This document shows, one piece after another, positions 17,352 to 22,614 of a DNA stretch of 22,614 nucleotides. Origin of the DNA: Aduncisulcus paluster. Lineage: Eukaryota; Fornicata. The stretch is taken from assembly GCA_024181965.1 (NCBI GenBank), contig BQXS01009981.1, positions 1 through 22,614 of the forward strand, in the 5' to 3' direction. A program made the translations under genes and the position numbers. How positions within the stretch are numbered: the stretch's first letter is position 1; every line of letters starts with the position of its first letter. Under the pieces are notes generated by a model. That model had not been told where the DNA came from and searched no databases. It was given only the letters and a program-made list of their open reading frames with translations.

Positions 17352-17357
17352 TTTATT
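17352..17357 (-). terminator. Probable polyadenylation signal AATAAA of the SUKH gene
   Basis: AATAAA on the minus strand lies 38 bases downstream of the TGA stop (17395-17397) of the SMI1/KNR4-like gene. The position is typical for a eukaryotic 3' end and argues the gene is expressed from the protist genome. Confidence 0.5.
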
Positions 17358-17394
17358 ACACCATGTAAACAATACTGGAATGCTATTGATGTGT

Positions 17395-17910
17395 TCATTC
17401 ATCTCCTCTGTCAACTTCAAGTTTTCTGATAAACTCTTCAAATGTTTGAGCCACAACAATCTTTTCATAATCACCCTCTTGATCAACGTTAACAACTTGA
17501 GGTTCTTCGCCAGCTTCACAGCCTTCATAATCCAACATGAACATGTCATGTCCAGCAGACGGGGAATCACAGATATAGACACCAGTGGCAGGATATTCCC
17601 ATCCAATAACCATACGATTGTGAGATCTAACGAGAGAATATGTTTTGGATTCATCTCCAAGACAAAAAAATCCTGTGATTTGTAAAGGATATTCTTCATC
17701 CTCCAAATAAATACAATTATAGTGGGGGGTACCACCGTTGTGAAGTTTCATAAATTCAATGTATGACGCAGGAAATTTATAACCGAGTTCATCTTCTATT
17801 TGCTTGATGAGTTTATCTGATGGGGTTTGAGCAGATACATACGCCCTCAATGCATAATCACTTTCATCCCAAAATCCTTCAAAACTATAGTCGGCAAAAA
17901 TGCTTGTCAT
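17395..17910 (-). CDS. SMI1/KNR4 family (SUKH domain) protein
   Basis: A 171-residue single-domain protein filling the usual SUKH length. It has the characteristic N-terminal helix IEDELGYKFPASYIEFMKLHNGG (about residues 36-58), a central ITGFFCLGD, the WEYPATGVYICDSPSAGHDMFMLDY block (about 100-124), then EPQVVNVDQEGDY and the final helix QTFEEFIRKL. These match the SMI1/KNR4 family, which in bacteria mostly serves as immunity proteins neutralising polymorphic toxins and in fungi includes the Knr4/Smi1 cell-wall regulator. The detailed motif string resembles the bacterial single-domain branch more than the large fungal protein, so lateral gene acquisition is likely (inference). No toxin gene is adjacent. 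There is no signal peptide or membrane segment, so it should be cytosolic. It is divergent to the gene at 18573, sharing a 660-bp spacer, and is followed by AATAAA. Confidence 0.9.
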   Translation of the reverse strand: MTSIFADYSFEGFWDESDYALRAYVSAQTPSDKLIKQIEDELGYKFPASYIEFMKLHNGGTPHYNCIYLEDEEYPLQITGFFCLGDESKTYSLVRSHNRMVIGWEYPATGVYICDSPSAGHDMFMLDYEGCEAGEEPQVVNVDQEGDYEKIVVAQTFEEFIRKLEVDRGDE

Positions 17911-18572
17911 TTTGTGATGTCAAGAAAATGGGAAATTGAAGATATTTGTGGAATAAGATAAATAAGAATAATAAAAATTAAAGATTCAGATAATGGTTGG
18001 AAAATCTGGAAAGGTATCAAAGAAATATCCGTTGAAATCATCCAATTTCAATCCAAGAATAGAATCGAAATTCTGAAAACACAAACTATGGATATGTCAA
18101 GGTACCCATGACATTTATGGGATATAGATGCAACTTAACATCATGAAGGAGAACAGAAGATATTTTATAATTCGATATGTTGGCAAAACTGGGACTTATG
18201 AGACGATTTTGTGTCGGGAGTGGATTCACAAGGATGACATACAACATATGAAACAAATAAAAAGTCAACACATATTTATTTATATATTATGCAATATCAC
18301 TTTCTGTGATTGTCAGACGGGGGTTGTGAGTTTGGTCGTCGTCTTTTTCTGCGTAAATAACATATTATATATTTACTGTATGTCATATATTTTACTACTG
18401 ATACATTCAGACATATTTTAATTGGTGACTTCTAATTATACCCATGGTTGTGCTGTGTGGTCGTTTCTTGTTCGTTTTGTTCGTTTTGTCTATGTCTCGG
18501 ACTGTTCTCTTTGAAATTCGCAATTATTCAGTCTATTTTTATTTTTTTAGATAATATTCCTTCTCTATTCAA
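17911..18572. other. Divergent spacer between the SUKH gene and the two-domain gene
   Basis: This should hold both promoters. Two overlapping open frames (minus 18086-18271, plus 18128-18421) have no family features and low-complexity composition, so I do not call them. A 9-bp direct repeat (gttcgtttt) stands in tandem at 18470-18487, about 85 bases before the plus-strand start. No tRNA or mobile element is visible. Confidence 0.45.
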
Positions 18573-19679
18573 ATGAGTTTATCCACAGATGCTGTTATTC
18601 AAACTGTGGAACCCGAGTTTGTCCAGGAAGGAGATTGCCTTTGCTGTCCAGTTCCTGGAGATGCCCCCAATATCAAGAGTGCAGACCTTCCAACTATCAC
18701 TGCAATAGATGGAACCAAGAAAGAAGGTGATGAAGAGTACGATCAGAGTTATAATGCACAAGAGATGATAAAAGGAGAGTTGAATTGTGGGCATTTTACC
18801 GATATCTCCATTCCTTTCTCTTCATCTTCCCCAATGAAAGGTGTCTATATCTGTCTTTTTGTTTCTAATTATTCTTCACCTCCATCACACCTTATCTTCA
18901 CTCTTACATCTTCAAAGCGTGAGAAAACATCCAAGAAATTTGAATTTCCTGAATTTGAAGGTGATCATTGGTATTTCCTTCCTGTTGATCTCCCTGATGT
19001 TGTTCTGTGTGAGATTACAGGGAGAGGAAGAGAGGAAGAGTCTTTTGAAATCGAATCCCTTGTTTTCATTAGTAGAGAAGAATCGCCTGAAGAAATTATA
19101 TTTCATGAATCCAGAGAGAAACTATGGTCTGAAGCTCCAGTTGTAAAACCAGAGTTTGTTAAGAAAGGAGATAATGAATCTAAAGGTAGAGATTCTATTC
19201 CCATTCCACGAGATGATCCAAAGATTGTTGATCTTTCATTCTCAATGGTTAAGTGCAAGGATGATTCGTATAGTAAGGAATCTGAGTATTATGATCAGAG
19301 TTCAGATGCACAAAGAATGTTAAAAGGGGAATGTTATTTACAATTATCCCATCTTTCCATCCCTTTCCCATCACCTAGTCCTATGAAAGGTGCTTATATC
19401 TGTGTTCATAAGAATCGTAGTTCACCTTGTCTCTTCTTCACTTTCACAGATTGTGATGGCAAGAAGACATTCAAGAAGTATGAATTCACAAGACATAAAT
19501 ATTGGTATGAATGGCACTTCCTTCCTATTGATTTGCCGAATGTTGTATTGTGTGAGATTGAAGGGAAAGGGATGTGGAAAGAGAAGAACAGTCGAAGTTT
19601 CGGAGTCTACTCCCTTGTATTTACGATGCCTAAGGAAATTATTGAAGCTGAACGATTATCTCTACTTCCATGGAAATAA
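18573..19679 (+). CDS. Two-copy beta-rich repeat-domain protein without kinase
   Basis: A 368-residue protein made only of the domain found five times in the kinase at 6426-10964: a type A unit (residues 13 to about 191; CPVPGDAPNIKS, YDQSYNAQEMIKGE, SIPFSSSSPMKGVY, WYFLPVDLPDVVLCEI) and a type B unit (192 to about 350; IPIPRDDPKIVD, YYDQSSDAQRMLKGE, SIPFPSPSPMKGAY, WHFLPIDLPNVVLCEIEGKG). The A-to-B linker (ESPEEII...REKLWSEAPVVKPEF) matches the kinase gene's linkers, and the type B unit looks closest to kinase unit 5 (shared KKTFKKYEF and EWHFLPIDLPNVVLCEIEG). It ends in LLPWK without a kinase or hydrophobic tail. The protein is probably soluble. It could be an ancestral two-domain form, a truncated copy of the kinase, or a partner or competitor of it. 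Function unknown. Confidence 0.88.
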   Translation: MSLSTDAVIQTVEPEFVQEGDCLCCPVPGDAPNIKSADLPTITAIDGTKKEGDEEYDQSYNAQEMIKGELNCGHFTDISIPFSSSSPMKGVYICLFVSNYSSPPSHLIFTLTSSKREKTSKKFEFPEFEGDHWYFLPVDLPDVVLCEITGRGREEESFEIESLVFISREESPEEIIFHESREKLWSEAPVVKPEFVKKGDNESKGRDSIPIPRDDPKIVDLSFSMVKCKDDSYSKESEYYDQSSDAQRMLKGECYLQLSHLSIPFPSPSPMKGAYICVHKNRSSPCLFFTFTDCDGKKTFKKYEFTRHKYWYEWHFLPIDLPNVVLCEIEGKGMWKEKNSRSFGVYSLVFTMPKEIIEAERLSLLPWK

Positions 19680-19793
19680 TCCAAGGATAATGCTATTGTC
19701 TGTAAAGAAGTCAGTCTTCTCAGAAATAATCGTTTGACAGATGTCTGATATGAATCACATCATAATGAAAGATTAACTGATTTCTCGAGAAGA

Positions 19794-19799
19794 TTTATT
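19794..19799 (-). terminator. AATAAA overlapping the transporter stop codon
   Basis: On the minus strand the end of the transporter gene reads CAA TAA ATC, so the stop codon TAA (19795-19797) is embedded in AATAAA. A poly(A) signal overlapping the stop is known from diplomonad relatives (with a different hexamer). Here it would imply a very short 3' UTR. Confidence 0.35.
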
Positions 19800-21753
19800 G
19801 CAATTCTTTCCTCGAATGATTGCTATGAGAATCATCACAATCAGATATCTGTCCGCTAACTTCGGTGTCATCCTCCTCTATCTGTGGTGATACCTTGACA
19901 TTATCCAGTCTGACAGCTCTTGCATGATCACTTTCGAACAAAATCACTCTCCATTGCTGATTCAAACATAAGATAATTGATAAAATAATTGCAAGTGAAA
20001 GAATAAACCCAAACGACAGCATTGCCACCCCATAATTCCATTTCTTAGCGATAGCACCACCAATCATTGGAATAGTAGCCAGACAGAGATTTGTCATGGC
20101 AACTTGAACCCCAAAACAGACATTGGACAGTGATCGGTTGGTCATTACCCTATCAATTGCGTTTGTACAAACAGCTGGAATGGTACTATAACTCACTCCA
20201 ATAAGAAGGAAACATAAATGGAATAAATTCGTGAGTTTAGATGGGTTGGAGTGTATATTTTTGCAAAAAGATGATTCCAAGGAGTTTGAGGAAAGAAAAT
20301 TCAGTCCAATAAACCCCACAAACCCTATAAACACTGATATTGCGCATAATATCGGCAGATTTCCAATTCTACTGACTCCAATCGACAGGATAGGTCCAGC
20401 AATCAATGATGACATTGAGCACCAAGATACAATATCGCTTGCTTGACTTTCCGAGAATGTTTCAGATGTATTGTATTGAGTGGAAGTAAGACCCAGCGAT
20501 TCCCATACTTCAAGAATATACTGCACTCCGCTACTATTGACACCTCCAATACAACACCCATACGAGATACCAATGCAAGCAGAGAGAAGGAGAAGAGGAA
20601 GGAGGAAGGATCGAAGATCTGATGACTGTGGTGCTGCATGGGAACCGAAATTAGAAATTCTTCGTTCGTTGGATTCATAGTTATCATTGTTATCGATATT
20701 GGATGGAATATCAATTGGACCTTCTTGAATATCTATCTCACCCTTCATGTCAACTTTAGAATCAGAAGATAGACACGGCTCATAACCTTCCATCTGTGTC
20801 CTTACAATATCACCCATTTCAATAGAAATTGAGGAGTGATGGATCTTGGGAATACCTAGAGATGATTGAGACAATAGAGTTGATTCTTGGATAGAAGAAA
20901 CATGTTTGTCCTTCGGAGATGTTATTGTTCTTGCTGCTGTTGAAGCTAATGATCGTGTTGTTTGTTCTACGATGAGAGAAGAACGAATCGGGGCTGACAA
21001 AACGTCTGTTGAAATCAACGATATTGTATCATCAGAGAAGGGTCTATAGTTATGTTGTTGTTTAAAAGAGGCACTCGAAGAAGAGGACAATGGAGTAGAG
21101 CGGACACAGGCACATTGGGGATCATTCGCTTCGAATGGACGGAAGAGGGAGATAAAAACACACACAACACATTCTAGTGAGCATACAATTACTACAGGAA
21201 GTTGTGAAACACATGCAGTTGAACACGAGGGCCGTATATCAGATGACATGCCAGAGGGACATTGAGGAGTCTGTTCTGCAAACCATGGGGCAATTCGAAA
21301 GGCGGAAAAGGAAGCCAACGATGCGATGGCCGTCGAAATGGTATAAATTATTCCCTGATATTCTTTGGGAGAGAATTTACAGATATAGCGAGTCTGACAA
21401 ACATAAATTGATTCGGAACAAAATCCAAAGAGGAGCTTACCAATAAAAAACTGCATATAAGATAAGGAGGAAACAAGAATAAAAGACACTGAAGAGCACC
21501 AAATTGTGCATAAAATTAATAATAATTGAGTTCCATATTTATCAGCAAAAAAGCCACCAAAAAGAGGACAAATTATATTTGGAACATAACTAATGGAATA
21601 TAACGAAGCCAATCGATTCTCATTGATGTTATATTCATCTTCAAGATATGGGCTGATCGCTCCGGTCGAATCATAAGTAAAAGTTATGCCAATTGGTAAT
21701 AAAAGAACAAGAACAATCAGAGTCCATTGTTTTATCGATGAAATTGATTCCAT
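19795..21753 (-). CDS. MFSD1-like major facilitator superfamily transporter
   Basis: A 652-residue membrane protein with the 6+6 helix plan of the major facilitator superfamily. N-half helices are at about 10-27, 47-70, 76-97, 98-117, 134-156 and 185-204. C-half helices are at about 381-404, 440-462, 466-488, 507-530, 545-569 and 574-597. A hydrophilic, Ser-rich central loop of about 175 residues (205-380) is longer than usual. The N-terminal landmarks (TYDSTGAISPYLEDEY in helix 1 and loop, SISYVPNIICPLFGGFFADKYG, KLLFGFCSESIYV) and the C-half LLIGVSYSTIPAVC and VAMTNLCLATIPMIGGAI match the MFSD1 branch. Its animal members are lysosomal exporters of dipeptides, so an endolysosomal or plasma-membrane uniporter is a reasonable guess. 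The substrate cannot be read from sequence. The C-terminal tail is acidic and Ser/His-rich. Confidence 0.85.
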   Translation of the reverse strand: MESISSIKQWTLIVLVLLLPIGITFTYDSTGAISPYLEDEYNINENRLASLYSISYVPNIICPLFGGFFADKYGTQLLLILCTIWCSSVSFILVSSLSYMQFFIGKLLFGFCSESIYVCQTRYICKFSPKEYQGIIYTISTAIASLASFSAFRIAPWFAEQTPQCPSGMSSDIRPSCSTACVSQLPVVIVCSLECVVCVFISLFRPFEANDPQCACVRSTPLSSSSSASFKQQHNYRPFSDDTISLISTDVLSAPIRSSLIVEQTTRSLASTAARTITSPKDKHVSSIQESTLLSQSSLGIPKIHHSSISIEMGDIVRTQMEGYEPCLSSDSKVDMKGEIDIQEGPIDIPSNIDNNDNYESNERRISNFGSHAAPQSSDLRSFLLPLLLLSACIGISYGCCIGGVNSSGVQYILEVWESLGLTSTQYNTSETFSESQASDIVSWCSMSSLIAGPILSIGVSRIGNLPILCAISVFIGFVGFIGLNFLSSNSLESSFCKNIHSNPSKLTNLFHLCFLLIGVSYSTIPAVCTNAIDRVMTNRSLSNVCFGVQVAMTNLCLATIPMIGGAIAKKWNYGVAMLSFGFILSLAIILSIILCLNQQWRVILFESDHARAVRLDNVKVSPQIEEDDTEVSGQISDCDDSHSNHSRKELQ

Positions 21754-22173
21754 AAGACTATTTATGTTGAGAAAATCAAAAATATAACCTTGAAATATAA
21801 TGAATGAGAAAATAGAAAGAATACGTCCAATTTAAAGAAAAAAAACAAAATTAACCGTTAAAAAAAGAAAAAATAATGTGTGAAATTATTCAATATTATA
21901 ATAATTGATTCTAGCAAAATCTAGATGACACAAAAAAGCGAGAGTTTATTTTGAGCAAGGAAAAATAAAGAAAATAATATTTTTGACCACAGAAACAACA
22001 TAATGACAAACAAAGATGGAACAATTAACAGAAATAACATATTAATACTCATCGAAAACCAAATAACAGATTTCGATCCACAAAACAGCCAATGGCGTTA
22101 AAATGATCAAAAATATCATAGTATTAATAGTAAATCACAGTGTAATACAATTTGTAATGAACAAAAATTTGAA
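21754..22173. other. AT-rich spacer between transporter and LRR gene
   Basis: Very A+T-rich sequence with many A runs and no credible reading frame, RNA gene or repeat. It must include the transporter promoter and the 3' end of the LRR gene. A minus-strand AATAAA (21945-21950) is about 225 bases after the LRR stop. Confidence 0.5.
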
Positions 22174-22614
22174 TTACTCACTCAAAATAGTAGTACCGGG
22201 CAAAGAATGTTTTAATTTCCCATGAAGGGTAGAAGAAAATAAATTAAGATTTAAATATATTTTTTTAATGCCATGTATCTTGTGTTTCCTGCATAATTCA
22301 ATGAAATTAGAGTACCCCTCTTCAGATATAAAATTCTGCTCAAGTCTAAGTTGCTTGAGGGATGAAAGCTTTGGTAAGATATCTGATGCTAACTCAGTGC
22401 ACCCTTCATCACCAAGATCATTGTATGATATTGATAATGTTTCGAGTGAGTCGGAGTTACTCAATAAAACAACTTTAAGTTCTTGGATTCCTTTTACCGT
22501 CAATTGGTTATAATTTAGATTCAAGACTCTTATTTTCTTTGACAATCCACAGGAAGAATGGAACGGATCTGCAAGGAATTTGCAAGATATATCATCAATT
22601 CGGTTTCTCGAAAG
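22174..22614 (-). CDS. Leucine-rich repeat protein, C-terminal part (5' partial)
   Basis: The minus-strand frame is open from the window edge to TAA at 22174-22176, at least 146 residues, with the start outside the window. The first conventional-looking start inside would be a TTG, which is unlikely in a eukaryote. It shows ribonuclease-inhibitor-type leucine-rich repeats: RVLNLNYNQLTVKGIQELKVVL, then a copy with LETLSISYNDLGDEGCTELA and another with LKQLRLEQNFISEEGYSNFI, period about 28-29 residues. A degenerate last unit (IKKIYLNLNLF) and a short tail follow. Such arrays are protein-binding surfaces. They occur in NLR-like, RanGAP-like and many uncharacterised protist proteins, and nothing here tells which. 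Confidence 0.85.
   Translation of the reverse strand, partial: LSRNRIDDISCKFLADPFHSSCGLSKKIRVLNLNYNQLTVKGIQELKVVLLSNSDSLETLSISYNDLGDEGCTELASDILPKLSSLKQLRLEQNFISEEGYSNFIELCRKHKIHGIKKIYLNLNLFSSTLHGKLKHSLPGTTILSE

Noticed and set aside
18128-18421. 97-codon plus-strand frame in the divergent spacer
   Set aside because: Ile/Cys/Tyr-rich translation of AT-rich DNA with no recognisable motif, overlapping another equally weak frame on the other strand.
22174-22545. A complete 123-residue LRR gene starting at 22545
   Set aside because: The codon at 22545 is TTG and the frame is open to the window edge with coding-like residues, so the gene is 5' partial.

Overview
The window is eukaryotic protist DNA. 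It is AT-rich between genes and holds long intronless reading frames read with the standard code; TAA, TGA and (in one broken frame) TAG all serve as stops. AATAAA signals sit at or shortly after several stop codons. The giant proteins have serine, glutamate and lysine low-complexity tracts, and there are divergent protein kinases and leucine-rich-repeat and MFSD1-type genes. This style suggests a free-living anaerobic metamonad of the fornicate type (Aduncisulcus or Kipferlia-like). That placement is my inference from style and was not searched.

Layout. 1-6302 (+): a 5'-truncated, >2,090-residue helical-solenoid protein with a disordered Ser-rich tail. 6426-10964 (-): a protein kinase preceded by five tandem copies of an unrecognised ~180-residue beta-rich domain; its catalytic core is duplicated by an exact 348-bp tandem repeat. 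11744-16615 (-): a second large protein, helical solenoid plus C-terminal kinase. Its real end appears to lie near 11485, displaced by two single-base frameshifts in T runs. 17395-17910 (-): a SMI1/KNR4 (SUKH) protein of bacterial type. 18573-19679 (+): a kinase-less protein made of two of the same beta-rich domains. 19795-21753 (-): an MFSD1-like major facilitator transporter. 22174-22614 (-): the 3' end of a leucine-rich-repeat gene running off the window.

The genes do not form an operon or an obvious pathway. The most interesting theme is the beta-rich repeat family, present once fused to a kinase and once alone about 8 kb away in opposite orientation. This suggests a lineage-specific sensor or adaptor module attached to kinases. 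The two sequence anomalies (exact duplication of the kinase core; stepwise frameshifts at the end of the neighbouring kinase) are either recent mutations or assembly/homopolymer errors, and each changes how the gene should be annotated.
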